NCBI GenBank assembly: GCA_964019135.1
Contig: OZ025253.1
Span: 35,452,548-35,516,547 of the forward strand
DNA from: Arenicola marina
Taxonomy: Eukaryota; Annelida; Polychaeta; Arenicolidae
Length of the DNA: 64,000 bases
Reading direction: 5' to 3'
Below are positions 31,801 through 41,501 of this stretch, piece by piece. Made by a program: the position numbers and the translations under genes. The notes below the pieces were generated by a model, which worked only from the letters and a program-made list of their open reading frames with translations, was not told the origin of the DNA and ran no database searches. Within the stretch, counting starts at the first letter, position 1; each line of letters begins with the position of its first letter.

Positions 31801-32169
31801 ACCGACATTATTATTGCACATTAATATCAAGATCATATTATGATTAATGTCATAATTATATTTTGTTAAACGATCATAACTAAGAAAGCTAGGTAACACT
31901 GTGTCGGAGTAGATCTTAGAAGAGTAGGTGACTGATTACAGAGGCATTGCCTTGTATATTTTGATCTAACCTTTATTGAATTTAAACAGACCGCACTTTT
32001 ATTTCTGGTGCTGTAGTTCTGAATCGGAGAGTGTAGGTTCAAGCTTTTAAGATAAATCTGTCTAAATGTTAGAGTATCGGAGCAGTGTGTGTTCCGTGTT
32101 GACGATAATTCGTGTTGGCCAAATGTGCATATAGCTTACGCTTATAACTCTCACTGTTCACATATTGTT

Positions 32170-32270
32170 GGTTCTTCTAACTGTGCCATTCGGCTTAATG
32201 TGCGTACATGTATTAATATTACAGATCAAGAGTATCAAGAGTTATGAAAAAAACTATTTAAATATTGATT
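32170..32270. repeat. Segment shared with 63100-63185
   Basis: CCATTCGGCTTAATGT.CGTA and ATTAATATTACA.ATCAAGAG are shared. It keeps the collinear order of the 29.95-32.3 and 61-63.2 kb segments. Confidence 0.75.
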
Positions 32271-32289
32271 AGGATATTTCTCGTGTCCA

Positions 32290-32660
32290 TTGTAGTTGAT
32301 TTTACATATTTATATGGGCGGTCATATACCCACATACGGTATGGGTTGGCCAGTCGCTACACGAGCTATAAAGGCTGCCATATACTTACACAGGGTGGCT
32401 TACCCTGTCCCTACACCGCATACTGTGATTACTATAGCCCGATATATATTATGGGTTACATGTCGCCACAGGTTTGATAATGTAATGATAGTTAAAACAT
32501 CGAAGTTAGTGAATAGATCAGCACCAACGTTTAACACGTTTGTCGCATTAATCTGCCCCAGCTTAGTGGCATACCCCACGGACGTTACCGGGGTGTATGT
32601 GTGCGTACGGGTGGGGATGGTGGGAAGGGGGTAGCTAGGTTGTGTAGTCGAGCAGACCAA
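32290..32660. other. No gene seen; irregular repeats of a dispersed-repeat motif
   Basis: Motifs like CATATACCCACATACGGTAT and GGGTTACATGTCGCCACAGG recall the CATATGGGTTGCTCTGGCGCAAC part of the dispersed repeat. Open frames are incidental. Confidence 0.35.
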
Positions 32661-32815
32661 ACTAACCTTGTTACGCGTTATCCCATCACCGCGGGTCTCA
32701 AGGAGGCACCAAGTGGCTTCTTCCGGGAATCAAGGAGCACGTGCTGAGATACCACATGGTCTTTTTTTCTACCAAAATCTCTTCAAGTTAAATGCCACTT
32801 TAGACATATATGCAG

Positions 32816-32910
32816 GCATCAGTTTTGTCATTTTATCATTGTCGGTCAATACAACGTGTTAATGTTTATTGTTAACTTTTATTTACCGACGTTTAATACA
32901 ATATATCGTT
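32816..32910 (+). mobile_element. LINE 3' end fragment
   Basis: GTCATTTTATC.TT.TCGGTCAATA, TGTTAA-TTTTA and TACCGACGTTTAATA match the last 90 bp of the LINE ending at 45057. Only the 3' tail is present, as expected of a heavily 5'-truncated insertion, or of a SINE sharing that tail. Confidence 0.7.
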
Positions 32911-33273
32911 TCTAATCTTCATCCGGGCAAGATGCGTGTTACTAAACCCGCTTTCAAATATATGTTTCCTAGTGGCTACTAAAGCCATTTATCAGGTGAT
33001 ATCATTTTCATATTCAATATGAATATCTCATCTCGTCAAAATAAATTCAAGCAGCGAAAACCCCCCAGATGGCAAGGTTGACTCGGTTATATACGCTGAA
33101 ACGCCTCGACCATCAGTGTCGGCCCGACATCGATATTTGAGATCGGTACCAATTTTATCATCCCGATAAGCCTACTGTAAGAACACAGAACAATACACAT
33201 ATTCTGATAATGGTTTGCTAGTTTTATTTAGGTTAGTATGTATTACAGAAGGCCCCAATTCCAAGAGGCGATA

Positions 33274-33385
33274 GGGGACGGCCCAGTAGCCCAGTGGGTT
33301 AGAGCGCTCGACTTGAATGCTCTAGCCACCTGTGACTCCGCTGTGGCCATGTATGTGTGGTCGCGCGATAAATATCCCATGTCGC
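33274..33385 (+). mobile_element. SINE head, diverged, B-box lost
   Basis: GCCCAGTGGGTTAGAGCGCTC and GAATGCTCTAGCCACCTG match the head of the 28.95-kb SINE, but the B-box region is deleted. It runs directly into dispersed repeat copy C. Confidence 0.65.
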
Positions 33386-33975
33386 ACAAACCTTGGTATA
33401 GGTGTGTAGATAAAAAAGAGGCACAAGAAGCAGGTTTGACGTTTGTTTAATATCCGACATAGACAACAACAAAATATACGAATATTTAATTAACAATAGC
33501 CCTAAAGGGTGATCATTTCTGTCTGCATTTGTATGCAAGTATTATTATCAGGTACTAAACATTTGTACATACCCATATATATTATGGCTTGCTCTGGCGA
33601 AACAGGTTTGATACTGAAATGCCAGACTGAATTCAATTGATTTAGTAGATTTAATTGCGCGGATTTATCAGATTGACTTGACCACCAAATCTTCCCCCCC
33701 CCCCCAACCCCCAACCATTCTTCCCCTACCCATTTGCCGGATCAATAAGCCCCTTGTGGGTAACTAACAGCCAGCGGGACCGGGTGTGACCGGGCCTCAC
33801 CCTGCTAGCGGGCGGGGACAGGGAGGTGGGGGAGGGGGACGTGGGGAGCTCCGGTAGTCAGTCACGTTGTTGAGCTTTAGATATAAATCAGCATAATGTT
33901 TTCGCCAAAGTCAATAAACTACACTTCAGATAATAAACACACTGAACAAAACTCAGTAGTTACACTTGGCCGGCA
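33370..33975. repeat. Dispersed low-copy repeat, copy C
   Basis: Matches copy A at GGCACAAGAAGCAGG, GTTTAATATCCG, CATATATATTATGG-TTGCTCTGGCG, GGGCCTCACCCTGCTAGCGG and AAATCAGCATAATG. Confidence 0.75.
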
Positions 33976-34639
33976 GACCCAGTCGCGGGGTTACAAATAG
34001 CAGCGGAAGGGGGTCCAGAGTCTCAAGAGCCCATCCCCTGTTTGACAGCGGGAGTGTGGGTGTCGAAGGGTGTCGAATTTACAATTCAATACACAGCAGC
34101 AGTTCTCGTCGTCATAAAATTGCTATGATTTCCTTCTACACATCGTAACAAAACGGCCTTTTTGTGCCGGTAAAGAACAGCTCAGTGCCCGCCTGCCTAA
34201 AAACTGCCCTGCCAAAATCCTTCTCACGGGCAGGCGGATTTCGGGCTAAAACCCGGAAGGTGGAGGGGGGGGGGAGGAGTGGCCACCAATTCAGGCGGTC
34301 CACAAAATAATATGGCGGGGTAAGCATCCATGTTCCACGTGAGGTGTACAGCTACCATTGATAAAACAACACCCGAAGTAGAAAAAGTGGGGGTTCGGAG
34401 CCACCAGGGCATACCCCATCCCCAAACTTACGACAGGGGAGGGGGTTTTACGACCAGGGGAGATCAAAACAAGGGCGATCGAAAAATAATATGTCCACAT
34501 GTTACCAAGCGTACAATTACCATAGGAAAAAAAGAGCATCAGCGCTTGAAAGAGGATGGGTTTTAGACCCCTCAAGAGCCCCTTCCCTCCTCCCCGACTT
34601 ACACAAAAATTGTGGGCATACAAGACTCTTATCTGAGGT

Positions 34640-34970
34640 TGGTTGACTGGGGGAGGGTTTAAACGGCCCGTCTCACCTGCTACATATGTGCCGTAGTCGT
34701 TGGCAACCCGCGCCCCCGCCAAAGACAAGTTGGAACCTGCTATAAAAATGTCGTTGGTATCAGTCCAGGTGTCATGTCAGGAGCAGCAGCGACAGAGATG
34801 GGTAATTTATAACGCACGACCACTTAGAAAAAAGCTTATCATGTCAAACATCTCCAAAAAGACGGTTCCCCGGTTCGTTAACATACGACACTTCGCACTG
34901 TTAGCGAAGATCGGTACTTGGTTGATTGTGGGGCAGGCGGTGTGTGCGTCAAAGCAAGCAATCAATTTTT
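34640..34970 (-). repeat. Exon-like repeat, copy C, internally deleted
   Basis: The donor end is perfect (minus strand LAGARVANDYGTYVAG then CAG|GTGAGACG at 34677/34676), but most of the preceding exon is missing. Flanking DNA to 34970 (ACACTTCGCACTGTTAG.GAAGATCG.TACTTGGTTG) matches copies A and D. Confidence 0.6.
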
Positions 34971-35191
34971 TTTAAAGCCGTATGATAAGCTCTGGGGCCA
35001 TATATATCGCCGATAACGGCTGTATGCTATCTCAGAGACCGGCGGCTAACAGGACGCGAGGTTGACTGGGAACAGCTGTATAACTTTAGTTCTCTTGCGT
35101 GGCATGACGACATAGAAAGTGAAGAAAGAAGTAAAGTAATAATGTGTATGCTATTATTGCGAAAACATCGCAATATCATTTACACATACGG

Positions 35192-35305
35192 ATGCCTGGC
35201 ACCCAGAAAAGACGACAGAGGAGGCGACCGACAAACAGTGACACCGGCGACGACAGCACACTCTGCTTCTTCACACAAGATCTGACATCAGTACTTCATA
35301 AAGAG
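35192..35305 (+). CDS. Candidate alternative first exon for the cGLR catalytic exon
   Basis: ATG at 35192 opens MPGTQKRRQRRRPTNSDTG, then STLCFFTQDLTSVLHKE, ending at GAG|GTAACG in phase 0. The basic N-terminus resembles a nuclear or nucleic-acid-binding segment, but that is inference. The next candidate exon (35541-35571) also starts in phase 0, and its end in phase 1 fits the 37758 acceptor. This model gives a compact protein of about 415 residues from 3.7 kb, a usual size for cGAS-like receptors. The exon was found by eye from an ATG and a donor, without a paralogue for support. Confidence 0.4.
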
Positions 35306-35540
35306 GTAACGGTTTGAACAGCGTAAACGCAACCCTTTTCATTACACGTCGGAATTGGTCTCCATAACAACTCTGCTACTAATATAATGCTAACTTGAAG
35401 TTTGAGACGCCCATCTTGTTTGCATAACGGGTAGTATGACGGCTGGTATGAGCACCGTGGGAACCTGGGTTAACAATGCAATCCGCAATTATAGCATTGC
35501 ACAGCGCACACACTTTACTATCGTTTTACTTCTTTTGCAG

Positions 35541-35571
35541 GATTGGCTACAATGGCTGGACCTTTTGCACC
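35541..35571 (+). CDS. Candidate small exon between 35305 and 37758
   Basis: A strong acceptor (TTACTTCTTTTGCAG) and donor (CACC|GTAAGTG) bound 31 bases reading DWLQWLDLLH plus one base. Joined upstream it gives SVLHKEDWLQWLDLLH, a plausible amphipathic helix. Downstream the spare C plus GC makes arginine, then LNWEADLPVGY. Very short exons are easily false positives, but both splice sites and both phases agree. Confidence 0.4.
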
Positions 35572-35579
35572 GTAAGTGT

Positions 35580-37380
35580 TATTGTTGAGGTGGATGCTAT
35601 TATAATGTACGGTTCACACGATGCAATAAGTTGCACATTTATTTGCAACCAATCAGCCTTTCAGCGATGTGTGCACACAGGTTTGCCAGGTTTGCCACAC
35701 CTCGTAAGCTTAGCGCATGTTCTAAAGTTTCGATCCACTCTACGATATCGGAATTGTCGAACCAATCAGTGTCGAGCATTTGAGCGAATCATCGTTGAGA
35801 TGATCCCGTGGTGATATGTGGAACTTTAAAGTCGATGCAGCACAGGGTGCAGACTCACGTTGATATTGTTCGCATTATGACAGTTATGAATGCATGTGTG
35901 ATTTTCTTGTGTGCATGATGTTATGTATTATGATCTAATGGCATGTTCGATAGGTGGCGGTAGTGACAATTGTTGTCCGGTTTCTGTCAGTCGACAGTCC
36001 GGAACATACACGGACATATCCGGTTATTCGTGACATTAACCGTACATTAAACACAGCTGTTAAACCTAATTACTCCTCTGATGATGACGCTACCCTGTTG
36101 ACAAAACGCGCGGAGCATGTGGTTGGTGTGCGAATGACCCACCCATTTGCATGTCGGCTGGCACGTGGGTCTGACCGTCTGAACTGTTAACCGACCGATG
36201 CTTATGGAAAGTTACAACTGTTGAAGGAACTTTCGTTTCGTGTAAACCCGGAATAACGTTTAAGAAGACGTTCCGGTATGCCTGCATTTGTGACTTAAAT
36301 CATGCCGATCCACGGCTCGATGTCGTGGCGGTTGGGACTATAAATCATTACATCAAGTTATGTTCTCGGTGGTGGGGGGGGGGGGGGAGGGGGGGGGGCA
36401 TTGGGTGGCGCGGGGCTTTTCTTTTCACCGTGAACTGGGAATGGTGCCTCAGCCGGCCCTCGTGTGATCTATTATCACTGCTTAATTATGCAACAGAGAA
36501 AGATTCTTTTGATGAAGGCTTATGTGTGCTTGGTTCTATTGCGCCCCAACCCCACTCCGTTTGCCTCACTCAATTCTTGATGTTAGGAATGATGTTAGAA
36601 AAATCAGATCTCGTTACCCACCAATACCAAAGAGAAACGGATCCGTTGCACACCCTGCATGACTGAAATATTTGATGGTTGGGGAGTTTGGGGGGGGGGG
36701 GCGGGGGGCGGTGCTGAACAATCATCAGGCCAATTATGGCATCCTTGCTCCACGCTCCCAATGGGTGGATGTGAAACGCAAATCGCCCCCCACCCCACCC
36801 ACCCCCAGCACCTCCCCCCAATCCGCGCGAGAAAGTCTTGGCATGATGGCCCATGAAGTATTCTAACTTTGCGTTATGACTACCCGTGTAATAAGACTAA
36901 TAAATATAGTTTTAAGGAATTGCTTTATATATCGTTGGGCATAAGAGGCACAGTTGTGTGAATTAATATTGTTGCTTTCGCACACTAAGAATCACGATAT
37001 GCAGATTAAATCACCCACCTATCCCAGGGGGTCGGGGTTAGACCACGGGGGTCGAGGTTCGACCATGGCCCCCACTGCCTTTCAGAAAATGAGCACTCCC
37101 CACAATCTGCCTAGGTTTTCGTTTTTTCAATAAAATCATATTATTTGAATACCATGGTTTACTGGTTGAACAACAAATAAGTTCATTTCACATTATTAAA
37201 GAAAATAGACGTTTCTTTGTCTTAAGGGGTCGAGATTAGCCCACTTTGCTTTATTTGTTTTAAAGAAAGAAATGGAGAAAAATACAGCTTTAAACAATAT
37301 TGATTTATTATTAGCCGAAAATATATATAATTAAAAACAAATTCCCGCTGGCGTTTGCCACGTGCCCGGTTTCAGTCTTT
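35580..37380. other. Intron-like DNA, no further exon seen
   Basis: Includes a long G-rich run (about 36371-36399) and G/C runs near 36690-36710 and 36786-36820. Frames over them are composition artefacts. Confidence 0.4.
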
Positions 37381-37384
37381 CTAT

Positions 37385-37632
37385 GGTAAGCGGTAGGTTG
37401 GCTCCATGGCATTGTTATTTACCGACGCAATGATTTTTTGTTGTTGTTTTTTTTTTTTTTTTTTCTTTTTTTCGTTTTTTTTCTTTGGTGGCTCCTATGC
37501 CAGCGGCCCTCGTGGTCTTAATGGGAGTCCCCAGAGCGAGAATTTTCTACGTTGCCATGTTTTTTGCCATCTAATGTTTGTAGTGGTTCTTGCTCAAATA
37601 AATGACATTGAATTGAATTGAATTGAATTGAA
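37385..37632 (+). mobile_element. LINE-like 3' end with TTGAA tail, disrupted by a T run
   Basis: AATAAATGACATTGAATTGAA with four or more TTGAA repeats at 37600-37632 is a typical CR1/L2-type tail. A T-rich run with single C interruptions (about 37439-37483) lies inside. No coding part remains. Confidence 0.5.
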
Positions 37633-37757
37633 CAAAGACAAAAGTCTCTATAAGATTGCCTTTAAGTTTTGTATTATATAAGTGTTGCATTATTATATTC
37701 TCTTCATGGACAAATGTCCGAAACAATTTATTTCTTTAAGGTCAACATCATCTGCAG

Positions 37758-38857
37758 GCCTCAACTGGGAGGCGGATCTTCCAGTAGGCTACATACCCCA
37801 GACCGCCAGTGTCTACACCGCTCGGTCTCGGGTGGAGGGCCGACTGCCCGGCACCCTGACACAGGAGGCGGCCAGGCTGGAGGGGGCAACGTTCGATTGG
37901 GATCACCCAGATACGCTGAACCGGAGAAAAGCCGTCTGGAGCTTTGTTCGTGACGTGGTTGAGGCTGTGGGAAAGTACGACCCATTGTTCGCCAAACCCC
38001 AGCAAACCCTCATAGGTAGTCATGGTGACGGAACAGATGTCAGAGAGAATCCTATAGAGTATGATATTTTAATTAGTGTGACGTGGGAGGGGATCAGGGT
38101 GGTGAGGGAGGAATGTGAGAAAGGCAAGGGGGAGAAGGGGGTGAAGTGGAGTGTGTGGGTGACAGGCAAGACCCTGGCCTCCTGCCAGAATGGAGTGAGA
38201 AGGACAGCCCTAAGAGGTAAGCCACGTATCGTGAAGGGGGTGAAGGAGTGTGAGGTGGACCCTGGGGCCTTCCTCCTGCGCTGGGTGGACGGGCTGGATG
38301 CCGTGCTGCCCACCGCCACGTTCCCCGAGGGTCTGACCTACGGCGGCCCTCTCCCCCCCAGGTACACCGGACTGAAGATCAGCTACACAACTGCCACCCT
38401 GTTTCTCATGTGGCTGGGTAAGACCCGGCTGACCTGTGATCTTTCCCCCGCCCTCCCTGTCCCCCGGGGCGACCTGGCGGGCGTCACCGAGGAGGTCATT
38501 TGCCGCCTGGAGGTGCTGGCCGGGCTGGAGCGGTCCTCTCACCCCGTTCACCTGGTGCGGGGATGGCCGGGGTCACGGTGGTTACCGACGAACTGTGTCG
38601 TGGAGAAACAAGCGCTGGTCGCCCGCGGCCCCGGCTCACCCCCCGTCACCCTCATCCGGGGCCTCAAGCTCCTGGCGCGGCGCTACCTCCAGTGGCGCCC
38701 GCTGGATGAGAGTGAGGTGAGGGAGGCCAGGGACAATATGGTAGCCCTGGGGGGTGGGGGTGAAGGGTCCCCGCAGTGTATCAGGGGGATGATCGAAGGG
38801 GCTATCTCAATGCGTACTGGAGTCACTGTTTTCCCGCTGTCGTATGAGGCAGCCTGA
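37758..38857 (+). CDS. Mab-21/cGAS-like nucleotidyltransferase (cGLR-type), catalytic exon
   Basis: Acceptor CATCTGCAG precedes 37758; the frame enters in phase 1, reads LNWEADLPVGYIPQ and stops at TGA 38855-38857, 365 residues. IGSHGDGT at residues 85-92 is the GS motif of Mab-21/cGAS enzymes. E100 and D102 (in IEYDILI) and D227 (in LTCDLSPAL) fit the E-x-D plus distal D metal-binding triad of cGAS (ExD...D). VTLIRGLKLLARRYLQW (296-312) fits the conserved helix near the end of the domain. By family knowledge such enzymes sense nucleic acid and make cyclic dinucleotides that signal through STING; substrate and ligand cannot be read here. The zinc-ribbon H-CC-C insert of vertebrate cGAS is not seen. 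About 50 residues follow the helix, fewer than in cGAS, so the C-terminus may be short or continue in another exon. A frameshifted partial copy lies at 4620-4885. Confidence 0.75.
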
Positions 38858-38899
38858 GAGACGGTCGGGGGAGGGGAGGCAGGGGGAGTGGAGGCAGGG

Positions 38900-39260
38900 G
38901 GGGAGGGGAACGATGGCCTGGGATGGGGTTTTCTGGAGCAGAGTTGCGCTGGTTGTGTCCGCCACGCACAAAGCGCACTGGGTGGGGCTGGGGCATTGGG
39001 GGTGTCACAGTGCGTGTCTCCTGTGTAAAGACCTGACGGGGCGGAAGGAAGTGAGAGGGTGGCACGGGGAGAGGTGGGTCATTACATGAGGGTCTTGGCG
39101 ACTCACTTGGAGACACGGCGTGTTGTCCGCCACCCCCTATTGAGTGGTGAAGGGGTGGGGGACATTGATCCGCGGTCAGGGCTGGGAGCGTGGTTGGACA
39201 CAAGTGATATAGAACACAGCGCCAGGACCCGGTCACAGTATCCTGCCTGGTACTTGCGTC
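38900..39260 (+). other. Conserved block downstream of the cGLR exon, copy 2
   Basis: Matches 5620-6095. SRVALVVSATHKAHW then GCHSACLLCKDLT carries three cysteines kept in the other copy (GC-x3-C-x2-C-xDLT). VRHPLLSGEGVGDI, AWLDTS and RSQYPAW follow in another frame. Either a conserved 3' UTR or the remains of a further coding segment. No family recognised. Confidence 0.4.
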
Positions 39261-39327
39261 CCAAATCCCTCCGTAACTGTTTTTATTTTATTTCCTTTTA
39301 TTTAAATTTTTTTATTTTACTGTTGTA

Positions 39328-39940
39328 GAAACGCGAATGAAATAATATGCAAGGGCCTATACTTGTCTTATATCACATATGACTGTATATACAATTAATA
39401 AAATAATGTAAAGTTTTCAATTATGTGCTTTGTCTTGGATGTGTCATATAATAATAAAACCATCGTTGTGACCAGCACAACACATAAGTGTGTTTGCTGG
39501 ACATGTTATACAGTACAAACTGTGAATTGTATATTTAGCAAGTAAGTAGCTTAATTATTTCGGTACTGCTCAAAAATGAATATATGGCACAATTCGTAAT
39601 CATGGCTGGACGCTTCTAATCGAGGTCATTTCGGTATTCTATGTGATGTCGACAGCGGCTCGCTAGCACGTCCGCGCGTGATATAAATAAACCGCGCCGT
39701 AATTTTACGTTGAAATTGTAGTTTTATAGCCTCAAAGAGATAAATAATACATGCATCATAATTCTGATATAATTTTAGTCTTGATTCTTAATTGCAAAAA
39801 CTCTAAGATGGCGCATGTAAGTATATGGCTTTAAGCGACAAAATAAGTCGTTCATGGGTACATTATGATTTAACATCAATATGGTCGCAAATGGTGAAAA
39901 ATTTAAATATCATTCCTATCACGGAGCACTAAGACACTGA
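39328..39940. repeat. Low-copy repeat shared with 6910-7450
   Basis: See the 6910-7450 copy; the same landmarks occur in the same order. Part of it (39630-39830) is the third copy of the dispersed repeat at 18.94 and 23.64 kb. Confidence 0.7.
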
Positions 39941-40429
39941 GGCAGTTATAGATCGCAGATTTTTAAAGTATGTACGTCTCGGCAGAGCATAACGAGCGGT
40001 TTTACATCACATTTATGCAGAGATGCATATGGTAGTTCAATTGTGTACTCTTAATTATATTATTTAAAGAAACTACGTTCGCTATTCGCCACGGCTTGGC
40101 GTAAAAACATAGAGGACCCATGAGAAATGACCCTCTTGATTCTGCAACACAGAATCATAACGTTCCACTACGTCCACACTGAAAATCAGCAAATTTAAAA
40201 GTGGTGGCCAAGGCAAAGTGTCACATTATTACTAAATTTTAAGTTTTAGCTGAACATTTTGTGTGTTGAGGGTTCGTGTAAGATGAACCGATACGAGATC
40301 GCGTAGAGGGCGGAATTAGACCGGAGAACGCAAGACTAATTGATGGATCGATTATAAGGGCTTTAAATATACCACAGAGCCCAATTACAAGGTACAACTG
40401 CGTTTCCGCCAACCATACCGCCGTATCCT

Positions 40430-40620
40430 TAGTGACATCGACACTGATAACAGCGACACTGATGATAGCGACACTGATAACAGCGACCATCTTGACAGCG
40501 ACACTGATGACAGCGACACTCTGCTGCTGACAGCAACGCTTAGCTGATGAGAGTGTTACTACTGACAGCGTCAATCTGATGATGACTGTACTGCTTTTCT
40601 GATGACAGCGACACTAATGA
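40430..40620. repeat. 15-bp tandem repeat, ACACTGATAACAGCG
   Basis: Four fairly regular units followed by diverged ones. The minus-strand valine-rich frame over it is an artefact. Confidence 0.8.
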
Positions 40621-41011
40621 CTTTGCTGCTTTGCTAGCGTTGCCTCTACAACACCCCTCTGTCTGTTTTGTGTTCGCGAGAGAGATAAGACGCTTTAATT
40701 TGTCAATCTTATTTATTTTACCGGCGTCTTAATCCAGCATCCCAACAACCAATCACATGACATCACAACACATTCAATCTCTCGCTAGATGGCGCGCTTT
40801 CAATCTCGCGTTAGGCGGCGCCACATATCGCATCGTGTTACAAAAGGCTCGCCTTGGAGAAACAAAGAGGAATGCTTATAATTGAGAAAGGTTAAGATTC
40901 TTGCTTTAAATAATTTTAGGTCGGCGTACATGGTCAATGGATCCTTGTTTCAAACTATTAATTTTTAGGTAAGAAAAATATAACTTCAGTGGTTGTCAAA
41001 TTTAATTGTTG

Positions 41012-41474
41012 ACATCTGGACAAAGACGTCTGTACCCGACCCCGTAATACCCCCAAGGACCACGACGGACGTGGACGCAGCCGGACGGATCAGGACGGAC
41101 CGGCGACGGGACCAGGACGACGACATAACGCGACAGTAGACAGGAGACCTGCGTATCGCATCGCCGACCGCGGAGAACGGAACCGTGACGGAGACGACTG
41201 GACCCAGGTTCAGCGACGGCACTGTGACGGAGGCGAGAGGACGCAGGTAGAGGGACGGCACCGTGACGGAGGCCTGTGGACACATGTAGAGCGACGGCAC
41301 CGAGCCCGACGAGAGGTGACAGACAGATCCCGCGCGACAGAGGAGACGAACGACCAGCCTAGGTGTTACTACTGCGCGGAGGAAGGACATGTGACCGACA
41401 ACTGCCGACATGGACACTACGTCACTTGTTACACTTGTGGTCGCTCGGGCCACAAGGCCAAGTTTTGTAAATAG
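41012..41474 (+). pseudogene. LINE ORF1 C-terminal part with two CCHC zinc knuckles
   Basis: This frame has no ATG and is open from TGA at 41009 to TAG at 41472. It encodes an Arg/His/Asp-rich region with degenerate repeats (WTQVQRRH, RTQVEGRH, WTHVERRH) followed by CYYCAEEGHVTDNC and CYTCGRSGHKAKFC, two perfect C-x2-C-x4-H-x4-C knuckles. In non-LTR elements such knuckles bind element RNA. It is in the same frame as ORF2, only the TAG and nine sense codons before the ORF2 ATG. It is probably 5'-truncated. Confidence 0.8.
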
Positions 41475-41501
41475 GTATTCGGCAATGGAGGAAGGGCCGA
41501 T

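Noticed and set aside
35476..35814. 112-codon frame over the small exon
   Set aside because: The frame starts upstream of a strong acceptor and crosses a donor; the exon-intron reading is better supported.
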